Assembly (NCBI GenBank): GCA_964482435.1 | Contig: CAYZXL010000004.1 | Span: 1-64,000 of the forward strand | From: CAYZXL01 sp964482435 | GTDB taxonomy: Bacteria; Auribacterota; JABMQX01 | DNA length: 64,000 nucleotides | Direction of reading: 5' to 3' | Shown here: one piece after another, positions 35,024 through 43,329 of the stretch | Layout of the letters: every line of letters starts with the position of its first letter | How positions within the stretch are numbered: position 1 is the first letter of the stretch | Program-made: the position numbers and the translations under genes | Notes under the pieces: model-generated | What the model saw: only the letters and a program-made list of their open reading frames with translations | Databases searched by the model: none | Told to the model about the DNA's origin: nothing

Positions 35024-35037
35024 AAGAACCTCCTCGC

Positions 35038-38000
35038 CTACCTCTCCTCGGTCACCCAGCGGAAATACAGCGTCCTGGCGGTCTCCGCCCTCGCCTTCTC
35101 TTCCCGGGTTGGGTTGTCTTCGCCAGTTCTGCCGAGGCTGCCCGGAGTGTATCCGCGGTCAACAACTGCCTCGAGCTTCCGAGAAGCCGCAGTGTTCCCT
35201 GCTCTGTCGAAAACCTCCGCAACAACCGTAACCTTGAAGATGTTCGACTTCGTCGTTATCAGGTTCGCGTTATATCTCATGAAGGCTTCTTTCGCAGCCT
35301 CCGGGGCGTTCGCCAGACCAGCACGTTTCTCCATGAACTCGGCGATGTCCTCCGCCACTTCCCAAAGACCCCGGCACGGCGCGTCCTTCCTGCGCTGGAT
35401 GATGTGCCGAATGAAATCGAGGCGCACCCCCGGACCGACTCGAAGACCGTATGACGCGAGATCGGCAATCATCGGCATCCAGTTCAGCCCGAGCAGGACA
35501 TCCGGCGAAGCCGTGTTAATGTTGATTCGACCCGGAACCGACTCACGAACTGGAAACTCCTCCGCGGAGTAGGAGTATTGGATACCGCCGGAATCCGGTT
35601 CCGCGTACACGTATTGATAGGGCAGAGCGAGCAGGTCCAGAAGCAGACTGTCGTCTCTATTCGCCAGCCCGGGACCATTTACCCCGGTGAAGTTCAGGGA
35701 CTCCCATGGTTTCCCCCGGTGAGCCATTCCCAGTTCTCCGATGGAGGAAAGCGCTCCGGCATGCTCGAGGAGTCCCTGATTGGAGGGGCTGAAATTCGGA
35801 TCGTGCCCCCGCGACCTCACCCCGGGCATGTAGAAGTAGCTGTAGAGGTCGGGGCGGCCAAGCTGGCCGGGGTTCAAAGCCCTGGGCGTGCCCTGGAGCA
35901 CGTCCCAATCACCTACACGTGGGTCGTCCTTTTGCGCACTGGCAGGCTCGTTCGCCACGGGCACGTCGGAACGGGGCTCGACGAGGCGGCGGTCTCTCCC
36001 CCCCTCTATCTCGAGAACCATCTTGAGCGGGGCGTCGAGCTTCAGAGGTGCGTACGCGTCGCAGTTGGCAGGGCGCGGCGGGAGGTTCGACTGCTCTCCC
36101 ATGATTCCGGTTCCGCCGGTGTTTTGCACATAGCCCCGCGTATCGCCGATGATAAAGAACCCGTGCGGCGGGACGACCGTTGAACGAACCGCCATCGGTC
36201 CGATTTGCCTGCCTCTCTGATCGGAGTTCTGGTCTATCGTTACGCAGTATCTCGAGACGTCAATTGGTACTTCGTAGGGATTCCATAGCTCGATCCACTC
36301 TCCCCAATCGAGCACCCAGCCTTCTATCCCGATCTCCGCTCCGGAGACCTCCCGCGGCGCGGCCTCGACCTCGTTGAGGTAAACCGTCGGCTCGATCCCC
36401 ACAACGTCTCCGTACTTGGTCGGGAACCAATCCGGGTCAATGAAGTCGTATATGTTCACAGCGATCTGCTCGATGCTCACACCCGTGCCCAAATCAAATT
36501 TCAGGTCCCTCAGGTCCCTTTCGATGCGCCGAGGACCCTCCTCGAGCCACTCGCCAATGCTTGTTCGCGTCGCCCACTCTACTTTGCCTCTCCCGCCGGA
36601 AGAAAGGTCCTTCGTAACGCGGTTCAGGTCCTGCGAATAGACGGTGATGAAAGGAAGGAGGCAACGATAAAACGCGTCCGCGGGATAGGGCGGCTTAACG
36701 TCGCTGGGCCTCAGGTCCATGATCGAATACCGAGGAAGCTGCCCCGAACTGTCAGGCCTTCCGGTCCTCCAGGCCATTCTGACGTGGGGGACCGTCAGGA
36801 ACGGAGTATCGTTTCCCATGACTCCGGCTGTTCCCTTCTTGTCCATGTAATCGGACAAGACCTCACCCGGGGCGCCTATCGCCATCGGCTCGTAGGGGTC
36901 AAACTCCCCCGGCTCATCAATCTCCTCCCCTTTCCCGTCTATGGTCTCATCTATGAGCCCGTCCGCGTCGTCGTCTATTCCATTGGTGCTCTGGCGAAGG
37001 AGAACGGGCATGCTACTCGTCGAATTGTCGTCGCGGTCCGTGCCGGGGACATAGTTGTTGAGCTCCTTACCGCGGGTGCCCTCGGGATCGTCGCCTGCGG
37101 GGTCATGGCCGTAGCGGTAGGTCACCATGTCGAGGGCGGTTCGCTCGTCCACGTTGTGGGGGTAATCCTTATAATCGAAGATACCGGGGACGGCGTCGTG
37201 AAACAGCTCTCCCAGGCTCTGGAAGACTTCGCCCAGATCAACCTCCGCCGTCGTGAACCCCATATTCGAGCGGTGTCTCCACCTGTGGTTGTTCTTGACC
37301 TCGGTGGGGTCAGGATTCCCCGCCGTGTTGATATTGACCTTCCCGTTTTCGTCCTCGATGCAGACCGCATATCGTCCGACCGAAAGCTTCCTCTTCTCGG
37401 CCAGGTCATCCGGCAACCGCGTCAGCTTCGGGTCCTTCGGGACGTATATCCAGCGCGAATCGGGAATCTCCTCCTTCCACGGGTCTTTCCTTGCGGTCTG
37501 AAGGTCCCCGCTTTTGTCCACATCGTATTCGAGCTCGTCGTAATCCGAAAGGTCCGCGGCCTTTTCCCAGTCGCTGCCCGAGACGCTTCCTCCTGAATCA
37601 TAGGCGAAACCGTCGTCGTTCGGGTAGTAAATAGCCCAGCGCTCGAACAGGTCGTCGTATGAGTTACCCCGGGCGTCCTCTCTAAGGACCGCGACGGCTG
37701 TCTCAAGGCCCCCGAGGGCGATTTCTTCGGCGCGGGCGGCGTGGTTGAAGTTCCGAGCCGCCTGGTTCTCCGTCAACTGGCTCGAGGAAAACGACAGCGC
37801 CAGCAACGTCAGGAGAAGGAGAATCCCAAGCGTCAGAAGGAGAGCGATTCCTCGCTCATTGACCCCGGCTGTGGCTCTATCGTGGTGGCATGGGCATCTT
37901 GCCCATGTCAGTGCGTCACGACATTGCTCACGGGCCACGCCCAAGGCGTGGTGCCACAAGAGGTCGGTGTCCCCGTGACGGCTTGGGTCGAACCTGTGAA

Positions 38001-38070
38001 TCCGCCACTGATTCGGAGCCGCAACGCTGACTCCGTGGCTTCGTCTTTCTTTGGGCGCTCTGGCATTCAT
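35038..38070 (-). CDS. GspK-like minor pseudopilin, very large, with repeat-derived N-terminal leader
   Basis: A 1010-residue protein. The prepilin-type segment is NERGIALLLTLGILLLLTLL (from about residue 70), with cleavage expected after RG, followed by NQAARNFNHAARAEEIALGG as in GspK. The GspK helix-hairpin signatures NGKVNINTAGNP and GRININTASPDVLLGL are both present, with large inserts between them, including an Asp-rich NGIDDDADGLIDE segment that looks calcium-binding. GspK caps the pseudopilus tip together with GspI and GspJ. Residues ~38-62 of the leader are encoded by palindromic repeat copy 3, so the leader is some 60 residues longer than usual. Last gene of the operon. Confidence 0.8.
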   Translation of the reverse strand: MNARAPKERRSHGVSVAAPNQWRIHRFDPSRHGDTDLLWHHALGVAREQCRDALTWARCPCHHDRATAGVNERGIALLLTLGILLLLTLLALSFSSSQLTENQAARNFNHAARAEEIALGGLETAVAVLREDARGNSYDDLFERWAIYYPNDDGFAYDSGGSVSGSDWEKAADLSDYDELEYDVDKSGDLQTARKDPWKEEIPDSRWIYVPKDPKLTRLPDDLAEKRKLSVGRYAVCIEDENGKVNINTAGNPDPTEVKNNHRWRHRSNMGFTTAEVDLGEVFQSLGELFHDAVPGIFDYKDYPHNVDERTALDMVTYRYGHDPAGDDPEGTRGKELNNYVPGTDRDDNSTSSMPVLLRQSTNGIDDDADGLIDETIDGKGEEIDEPGEFDPYEPMAIGAPGEVLSDYMDKKGTAGVMGNDTPFLTVPHVRMAWRTGRPDSSGQLPRYSIMDLRPSDVKPPYPADAFYRCLLPFITVYSQDLNRVTKDLSSGGRGKVEWATRTSIGEWLEEGPRRIERDLRDLKFDLGTGVSIEQIAVNIYDFIDPDWFPTKYGDVVGIEPTVYLNEVEAAPREVSGAEIGIEGWVLDWGEWIELWNPYEVPIDVSRYCVTIDQNSDQRGRQIGPMAVRSTVVPPHGFFIIGDTRGYVQNTGGTGIMGEQSNLPPRPANCDAYAPLKLDAPLKMVLEIEGGRDRRLVEPRSDVPVANEPASAQKDDPRVGDWDVLQGTPRALNPGQLGRPDLYSYFYMPGVRSRGHDPNFSPSNQGLLEHAGALSSIGELGMAHRGKPWESLNFTGVNGPGLANRDDSLLLDLLALPYQYVYAEPDSGGIQYSYSAEEFPVRESVPGRININTASPDVLLGLNWMPMIADLASYGLRVGPGVRLDFIRHIIQRRKDAPCRGLWEVAEDIAEFMEKRAGLANAPEAAKEAFMRYNANLITTKSNIFKVTVVAEVFDRAGNTAASRKLEAVVDRGYTPGSLGRTGEDNPTREEKARAETARTLYFRWVTEER
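37885..37957. repeat. Palindromic dispersed repeat (family 1), copy 3, inside gspK leader region
   Basis: Starts GTGGCATGGGCATCTTGCCC and ends GGCGTGGTGCCAC. The first hairpin is perfect; the right half is a diverged, longer version (CACGGGCCACGCCC...GGCGTGG). It keeps the gspK frame open. Confidence 0.75.
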
Positions 38071-38089
38071 GGTTAAACCCTATGCGCTA

Positions 38090-39058
38090 TTAGTTGGATT
38101 TAGCCGTCCGCCCCGCGTTGTCAAGGTAAACGATGCTGGACAGCCGAATCCCCTTGATGATGTCGTTCTTGTCTCCCACAGTAATCGTTACCTTCACTGC
38201 CGCCGGCAGCCTGTTATCATCATCGCGTCCGTTACGGGAAGTCTTGTCGGCCACGCTCGAAGGGAGCGAATCCCAGGCGTTGTACTCTTTCAAACCGGTG
38301 GTGCTGCCAGTGGACTCGTAGGCGTAGTACTTGATGTCCAGTTGCCGGACGCTTAGCGCCACCTCTCCACCCGTGGCATCCCATACCGCAGAACTGAATG
38401 ACCCGTCGCTGAAATCAAACGTCTTCCAAAGGTTGCCCTTGCCTTCGCCGCCCTGGTCGGTCCAATACGGCCGGACAAGCACATCGTCCCTGGAATTCCC
38501 GGGGACGCCACCGGGCGTGACAGGCGCCGTGGTGTTCCCATCCACATCCTTGAGCCAATACCCAATCATGCACAATTCCTGCTTCCCGGAGTTCGTTACC
38601 GGTGCAACAAAGTAAATCTGGTCGCTATAAGGCTGCTCCCTCGTCCGCCAGTCCTGAAGCGTCGCGGCGTTCGACTCGGTCCCCGAGCCGGGGTTGTTCC
38701 CGTTCAATCCGACAAAGTCCGCGCGCTTAGCTTTTGCGTTCGCGCTCGTGTCAGCGGGATCGGCTTTCGGCCCGCGAGCAGCAGTTACGAGAACCGCCCC
38801 TCTAATCTCCCTCGCTATCATATCGAGAATCTGGCGAGCTTTCATGTAGGCTTCCGTTCGCGCGGCGGAAAGGCGCCACACTCCCGACCCCTGCTGAAAC
38901 ATCGTGAACAGCGAAACGACCATCAGCGAAAGAATCGCGATCACCGCCAAGATTTCCGTGAGGGTGAAACCTCGGCGCCCAGTCGCCTTGCCGGCCACCC
39001 GGAGAGCTTTCTTCACGTCGTTTTTCCTGTCAGCTCTCGTATCCACTGTCTGCTCCAC
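38090..39058 (-). CDS. GspJ/PilW-like minor pseudopilin
   Basis: A 322-residue prepilin with leader ending RRG and the class III signal FTLTEILAVIAILSLMVVSL, then RLSAARTEAYMKARQILDMI and AREIRGAVLV, the helix-to-strand pattern of GspJ. The start is a GTG at 39058 that overlaps the TAG stop of the upstream gene, so the two are translationally coupled. The leader of about 30 residues is long. It should belong to the tip complex of the pseudopilus with the I- and K-like proteins on either side. Confidence 0.8.
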   Translation of the reverse strand: MEQTVDTRADRKNDVKKALRVAGKATGRRGFTLTEILAVIAILSLMVVSLFTMFQQGSGVWRLSAARTEAYMKARQILDMIAREIRGAVLVTAARGPKADPADTSANAKAKRADFVGLNGNNPGSGTESNAATLQDWRTREQPYSDQIYFVAPVTNSGKQELCMIGYWLKDVDGNTTAPVTPGGVPGNSRDDVLVRPYWTDQGGEGKGNLWKTFDFSDGSFSSAVWDATGGEVALSVRQLDIKYYAYESTGSTTGLKEYNAWDSLPSSVADKTSRNGRDDDNRLPAAVKVTITVGDKNDIIKGIRLSSIVYLDNAGRTAKSN

Positions 39059-39585
39059 TAATCGGCGAATCGAACGAACGTCACCAGCTCAACCTTATTC
39101 CGCAACTCTATCTCCTGCTCGTCCGCTGGCCACGAAACCGTAACTGTCACTCTCTGCAACCCCACGGACCTGCCGAGGTCATCGAGCTTGTCGGCTTTCG
39201 GCGGGTCGTCGAACTTCACCTGGTACTGGTACAAAGTCGCTTCTTTACCCAGAACATCCATTTTCGGAACGTTAGCATCCTCGATCGGCACCACTCGGTC
39301 CCCCCGGTTCTGCGCGCTGCTGAAGTTTTTCGGGACCGTAGCCTGGAAAACTCTCTTAGCGTTGGTGAGGGTCATCTCCCCTTTTCTCGCCGCGGCCCTT
39401 ATCTGGCTGAGGACCGACTGCCCGAGAATCGTGGCATTCGTCAAATCGCCAGCCCGCTTGCTCGCGTCAATGCCCACCGGGAAAAGCGAAAGAATTCCCA
39501 CCAGCCCCAACCCTATGATTGCCAGGGATGCAATGACCTCAATCAGCGTGAAACCTTCTTGCCTTTTGGCTCTCCTGATTCTCAT
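39058..39585 (-). CDS. GspI/PilV-like minor pseudopilin
   Basis: A 175-residue prepilin: leader MRIRRAKRQEG, then FTLIEVIASLAIIGLGLVGI followed by LSLFPVGIDASKRAGDLTNA, typical of PilV/GspI. The C-terminal part is beta-rich (RVTVTVSWPADEQEIELRNK). The gene ends in TAG and overlaps the next start. Confidence 0.8.
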   Translation of the reverse strand: MRIRRAKRQEGFTLIEVIASLAIIGLGLVGILSLFPVGIDASKRAGDLTNATILGQSVLSQIRAAARKGEMTLTNAKRVFQATVPKNFSSAQNRGDRVVPIEDANVPKMDVLGKEATLYQYQVKFDDPPKADKLDDLGRSVGLQRVTVTVSWPADEQEIELRNKVELVTFVRFAD

Positions 39586-39635
39586 CGTCGTCTCCGACTC
39601 GGCTCAAGCAAATGTGGCCTCGCCCGGAACCCCTC

Positions 39636-40298
39636 TCACCCGGCTTCCGAGCTGGCCTTCCCGGTTATTCCGTTGACGCTGATCGTCATCTTCTTCTCTT
39701 TTCCCTGCGTGCCAGACTCCGTGTGCACAACCCTGAACTTGTACTTGAATTGAGATATGTACTGTCCTGCACGGTTAAACCCCGCGGCGCCTCCCCCCGG
39801 CTTAAAGTCAATTTCCCTGGGGGGCTCCGGGTCGTCATCAAACTTCACAAATCTTGGAAGAAAACGCCACTTCCGGACGGTGATTTTCTCGGATTCCTTC
39901 GGGTTGTCCCTGTTCGTTGCCTCTCGGTCCACAAAATAGACCCGATAGCGGTCTATCTGGAGGGAATCGTCTATCTTGTCGTTCCTCTCCGCCGCGGTAA
40001 TCTCCGTATCCAGTTCAACACGGTAAACGTAACGGAAGGTGATTGCGAACTGCCTGGCGAGGGAGAACGTATCGGTCAAGGATGTCGCGGCGGTTCTCAA
40101 GGCCGTCCCTTTGAGAATTGCGTTGAACGACGGAACGCTCACCGCTGCCAGGATCCCTGCGATGAGCATCACCGCTAATAGCTCCATCAGCGTTACGCCC
40201 CTCGTGCCCCCACGTGGCATGGGCATCTTGCCCATGGTCACGGGCGGGACGCCCGTGCCACGATTACTCAGCCGTGCATTTTCGCCGCGCCGTCTCAT
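39636..40298 (-). CDS. GspH/FimT-like minor pseudopilin with repeat-derived leader
   Basis: A 220-residue prepilin. The prepilin helix GVTLMELLAVMLIAGILAAV and SVPSFNAILKGTALRTAATS with LARQFAITFRYVYRV match GspH/FimT. The region before it (residues ~12-29: NRGTGVPPVTMGKMPMPRGG) is the translation of palindromic repeat copy 4, lengthening the cytoplasmic leader to about 33 residues. PilD-type peptidase would remove this whole leader, so the mature subunit is unaffected. It lies three bases downstream of the GspG-like gene. Confidence 0.8.
   Translation of the reverse strand: MRRRGENARLSNRGTGVPPVTMGKMPMPRGGTRGVTLMELLAVMLIAGILAAVSVPSFNAILKGTALRTAATSLTDTFSLARQFAITFRYVYRVELDTEITAAERNDKIDDSLQIDRYRVYFVDREATNRDNPKESEKITVRKWRFLPRFVKFDDDPEPPREIDFKPGGGAAGFNRAGQYISQFKYKFRVVHTESGTQGKEKKMTISVNGITGKASSEAG
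40214..40261. repeat. Palindromic dispersed repeat (family 1), copy 4, inside gspH-like leader
   Basis: Starts GTGGCATGGGCATCTTGCCC and ends CGGGCGGGACGCCCGTGCCA plus C. It lies wholly in the coding sequence upstream of the prepilin cleavage site and keeps the frame. Confidence 0.9.
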
Positions 40299-40301
40299 CC
40301 G

Positions 40302-40889
40302 TCACTCCCAGTTGGTTACGTCGTCCTTTATTCCGTTGTCGTCCGCCTTGTACGTATCGTCCCGCTCGTCTCGACCGCACGAGGAAATCTGGAACGAATC
40401 CGGTCGGTGCTTCAAGTTCTGGAAGTTCCAGTTCTGATCGCTTCTCTTTATCTTAATAATCAGGAACTTCCCCCAAGAATCCACAGGCATGTGCTGCCTC
40501 AGCTCTTTCTCGTTCGGTTCCCAGTAGGGGCCGTTCCAGCTGGGGTCTTCCCGCACGTCGGGATCCGCGGTCCCGTTCAACCTCTTTCCCGTGAGAAGCC
40601 GATAGAACAATTCCGCATCGCGAGCGTTGCTGACCGTGTTGGGGTTCGTCTGGACGTCGCCCGTCGGCAGCTTGTCTCCGTTCTTGAGTTTCGCCTCAAA
40701 GCTTCCCATGTCCCGCTCATAATTCGTCAGGGCTACGGCGAGGGTGTTTATCGTGGCCCTGGTTTTGGTCACTTTCGCTTTCTCAATAGAACTACTCACC
40801 GCCGCAAAAATGAATCCCGCGAGTATCCCGATGATGGCGATAACCGCCAGTAGCTCCACGAGCGTGAAACCCTTTTTTCTCCGAGCCAT
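40302..40889 (-). CDS. GspG-like major pseudopilin
   Basis: A 195-residue pseudopilin from the ATG at 40889: leader MARRKKG, then FTLVELLAVIAIIGILAGFI and SSSIEKAKVTKTRATINTLA, as in GspG. The GspG-type C-terminal sequence follows, with WNGPYWEPNEKELRQHMPVD, SWGKFLIIKIK and an Asp-rich RDERDDTYKADDNGIKDD region that may bind calcium. The normal short leader contrasts with the long leaders of the next genes. Probably the main shaft subunit. Confidence 0.85.
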   Translation of the reverse strand: MARRKKGFTLVELLAVIAIIGILAGFIFAAVSSSIEKAKVTKTRATINTLAVALTNYERDMGSFEAKLKNGDKLPTGDVQTNPNTVSNARDAELFYRLLTGKRLNGTADPDVREDPSWNGPYWEPNEKELRQHMPVDSWGKFLIIKIKRSDQNWNFQNLKHRPDSFQISSCGRDERDDTYKADDNGIKDDVTNWE

Positions 40890-40954
40890 TTCTGCGTCCT
40901 CCATTCTTCCATCCGCAGCCAGGAATCCCTCTTACATGCCCTTCTTGCCGTCCC

Positions 40955-42136
40955 CTACTGTTCTTTCGCCTTATAGAACCTTCTTGAGTCCGTGGGGGCA
41001 ACGTCTTCCCACGTTCCCGTCGTGGTCCCTTCTAAAGTTATTGTAGCACCGAACGTCCAGGTTGTAAAGTCCGAAACTGTCGCATCGGGGCTGTAACGAA
41101 GCTCGTAGCTCTTTCCCGCCGTTCCGGTGAGAGTCAAAAGCATGTTGCCATTCGCCACCTTCTCTATCGCGAGCTTCGGCTGGACGGGCTGCACGCCGCC
41201 TGTCGGACCGAAAACCAGCCCGATGGGATCGGACAAATGGGCTCCCGTCTCACCAAAAACATCCTTATAAGTGCCAGCATCCGCCTTCAGGGGCCCGCTG
41301 AACTTCCGGACGGAGTTGTCCGCTGCGTCTGCCACGTACAGGTCGCCATCCGGCCCGAATGTCAGGTAGCGAGGCTCTTCGAGGTTGAGACCGGTCTCTC
41401 CGAAGACTCCCTTCGCCGCCCCGCTCGTCCCGTTATATCGGAAAACGCCGAAATGGCTCGTGTCCTCATCTACCACGTACAGGTCGCCATCCGGGCCGAA
41501 CGCCAGTCCCCACGGACCGAGGAGGTCGCCGGTCCCGCCGAGCAGTTCCCAGCCGGTTCCGGTGAATTTATAGACGCCGGTAATCTCAGCGCCCTCGTAG
41601 AGCCATTGTGTCACGTAAACGTTGCCGCTTGCGTCGCAAGCCACGTCTTCAATGGTCATGAGGACCGGATTTTCAGGGTCGTCGGGAAGAACCCGCACGT
41701 AGGTCCCGGTGTCGTCGAACTCCACCACCTGCGAGACGCCGAAAAGCATGTCCGCGACGTACAGGTGCCCGTCCGGCCCGAACGCAAGCCCTCTCGGCCC
41801 GCCGAGGTACAGCGAAGTATCCCCATAAGGGTCCGCATCCGCTTGCCCGGTCGCCGGGTCGAACCGCCGAACGTTGGCAGCTCCGGTTGCCTCGTCGGTC
41901 GCAAAGATGAAGTCGCCCGGCCCCACGTCAATGTCCACCGGCTCGTCCGCCCCGACAAAATCAGCTACCCATTTTCCTGTCTCAGACTCAAACTTTACGA
42001 CCTTCATCCCCGCGTTCGAGCAAACGTAAAGAGATTTGCCCTCCTGCAAAGCCCTTGGGGAGGCGTTGCCGCCATTCTCACCGAAAGCCATACTCCCGAT
42101 CAACGCGAGAACAAACGTCATGGTTATCAATCGCAT
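40955..42136 (-). CDS. Secreted NHL-repeat beta-propeller protein
   Basis: A 393-residue protein with signal peptide MRLITMTFVLALIGSMAFG (start at 42136). At least five blades carry the NHL-like motif, e.g. PRGLAFGPDGHLYVADMLFG, PWGLAFGPDGDLYVVDEDTS, PRYLTFGPDGDLYVADAADN and PIGLVFGPTGG. A final beta domain (GTAGKSYELRYSPDATVSDF) resembles the C-terminal fibronectin-like 'verification' modules of PVC proteins. It lies inside the pseudopilin operon, so it may be a substrate, an adhesin carried by the pilus or a surface sensor. No enzyme activity is evident. Confidence 0.75.
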   Translation of the reverse strand: MRLITMTFVLALIGSMAFGENGGNASPRALQEGKSLYVCSNAGMKVVKFESETGKWVADFVGADEPVDIDVGPGDFIFATDEATGAANVRRFDPATGQADADPYGDTSLYLGGPRGLAFGPDGHLYVADMLFGVSQVVEFDDTGTYVRVLPDDPENPVLMTIEDVACDASGNVYVTQWLYEGAEITGVYKFTGTGWELLGGTGDLLGPWGLAFGPDGDLYVVDEDTSHFGVFRYNGTSGAAKGVFGETGLNLEEPRYLTFGPDGDLYVADAADNSVRKFSGPLKADAGTYKDVFGETGAHLSDPIGLVFGPTGGVQPVQPKLAIEKVANGNMLLTLTGTAGKSYELRYSPDATVSDFTTWTFGATITLEGTTTGTWEDVAPTDSRRFYKAKEQ

Positions 42137-42323
42137 ATTCACTCCCATTGCTCTTTGTGACCTTGTGCTCTTATCGGGAAGCTCGGTCAGGCGTCAGCAG
42201 ACAGGACTACAGGATACAGGACTCATCTGCAATGTGGCGTCGGGTTGTCCTCCCGGGCCTCTGCGCCCTGAAATCCTGTACATCCTGTCAATCCTGTCGA
42301 AAGCAGTGCCTTCCTCAGCTCCT
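42137..42323. other. Spacer inside the pseudopilin operon with a CCTGT repeat
   Basis: 187 bp between the second pseudopilin gene and the NHL gene, occupied mostly by family 2 repeat copy 2. It could form a hairpin in the operon mRNA. Confidence 0.5.
42200..42299. repeat. CCTGT-type dispersed repeat (family 2), copy 2
   Basis: Begins GACAGGACTACAGGATACAG and ends AAATCCTGTACATCCTGTCA plus ATCCTGTC, the same inverted layout as the copy at 34911-35023. Confidence 0.75.
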
Positions 42324-43217
42324 CTATTCCTCTCTTTGCCAGTTGGTGAGGTTCTCCTTATTGGCAATTTTGAGTGCTTCTTCGCCAGTATAGCCTTCCC
42401 GGTCGCCGAAATCCTTTATCCGCTTCCTCATTTCGGCCTGGTCGGCAGAATCAGTCCTTTTATTGAAATCGAGGTCGCCTACTGGATAATCCTGCTCGTC
42501 TCGCTTCGTCCCGCGGTAATAGCCGAGCTTGTCCGGTCCAAACGAATAGAGGCTGAAGCTCTCGGGGTTTTTCCCCTCGTGGGGCTCGATGTTCGCTGCT
42601 GAATCCCCCCGAACTTTGTCCTTCGCCACGTACAGAAACGGCATCCCCCAGCCATCCACGACTTCCGGAAGTCCGTCGTGGTCCGTGTCCGCGAGCTCGT
42701 TCTTCTTGAATTTCACATAAGCCTGTTTTCGAGGGAGGTTGGCGAGGAGGGACCTATTCGCCTGGCGGCTGCCCTGGTCCTGGTTCACCACGTCGTACAT
42801 TTCCTGGAGGAAAAAGAAGAGGATTTCGGAGGGCTTATCATAGTCGTTGGGAGAAGGTCTCGACCGCTTCCGGCCGAGCGCGTCAGTGTACGTCCTCGAC
42901 CACCTGAGCTTCTCAATAGCAACCCGGAGGCTATTCCCGTTTTCGGACTGAACCGTATCGGGGATGTACCCGCCGAAATCTTCCTTGTACAGCCCTATTG
43001 CGAGGGTCAGTTTCTCCAGGGTTGCTTTCGCCTTGCCGATGCGCGCCCGCTTCATGGCGTAGCGTCCGACCCCTAAGACCGCGGTCGCAAGAATCGCAAT
43101 GATTGCCAGGACGGCAATCACTTCCGTGAGGGTGAACCCTTCCGCCTGGGGCGGTTTCTGCCCGGGTATTTCTGGTCTCCTCGGTCCGCTCTTTTGAGCC
43201 GCTTTTCTCAGTTCCAT
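42324..43217 (-). CDS. Second GspG-like pseudopilin with long leader
   Basis: A 297-residue protein from the ATG at 43217 (GGAGGAAGG upstream). After a ~27-residue leader (MELRKAAQKSGPRRPEIPGQ onward) comes the prepilin helix FTLTEVIAVLAIIAILATAV and RYAMKRARIGKAKATLEKLT with LAIGLYKEDFGGYIPD, a GspG-type N-terminus. The C-terminus has DTDHDGLPEVVDGWGMPFLY and SFGPDKLGYYRG, the usual GspG closing segment with an acidic, calcium-site-like loop. About 100 residues longer than standard GspG. Confidence 0.8.
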   Translation of the reverse strand: MELRKAAQKSGPRRPEIPGQKPPQAEGFTLTEVIAVLAIIAILATAVLGVGRYAMKRARIGKAKATLEKLTLAIGLYKEDFGGYIPDTVQSENGNSLRVAIEKLRWSRTYTDALGRKRSRPSPNDYDKPSEILFFFLQEMYDVVNQDQGSRQANRSLLANLPRKQAYVKFKKNELADTDHDGLPEVVDGWGMPFLYVAKDKVRGDSAANIEPHEGKNPESFSLYSFGPDKLGYYRGTKRDEQDYPVGDLDFNKRTDSADQAEMRKRIKDFGDREGYTGEEALKIANKENLTNWQREE

Positions 43218-43329
43218 AATCTTACCTTCCTCCGTCGTGCGCCGACGGCGAAACCGAAAAAACGCCCTTCCGTACCCAAGCCACCCGGGAAATGCTCGTC
43301 CGATCAGTTCTTTCGTGAACGGTTCCTGC

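Larger units (their letters stand above)
34364..35037. other. Intergenic region upstream of the pilus-like locus, with two repeats
   Basis: 674 bp without a supported gene. It contains palindromic repeat copy 2 (34602-34656) and a CCTGT-type repeat (34911-35023). A weak minus-strand promoter candidate, TTGCCG-16-TAAATA at 34410-34437, lies about 50 bp upstream of the Amuc_1102-like gene. Confidence 0.5.
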
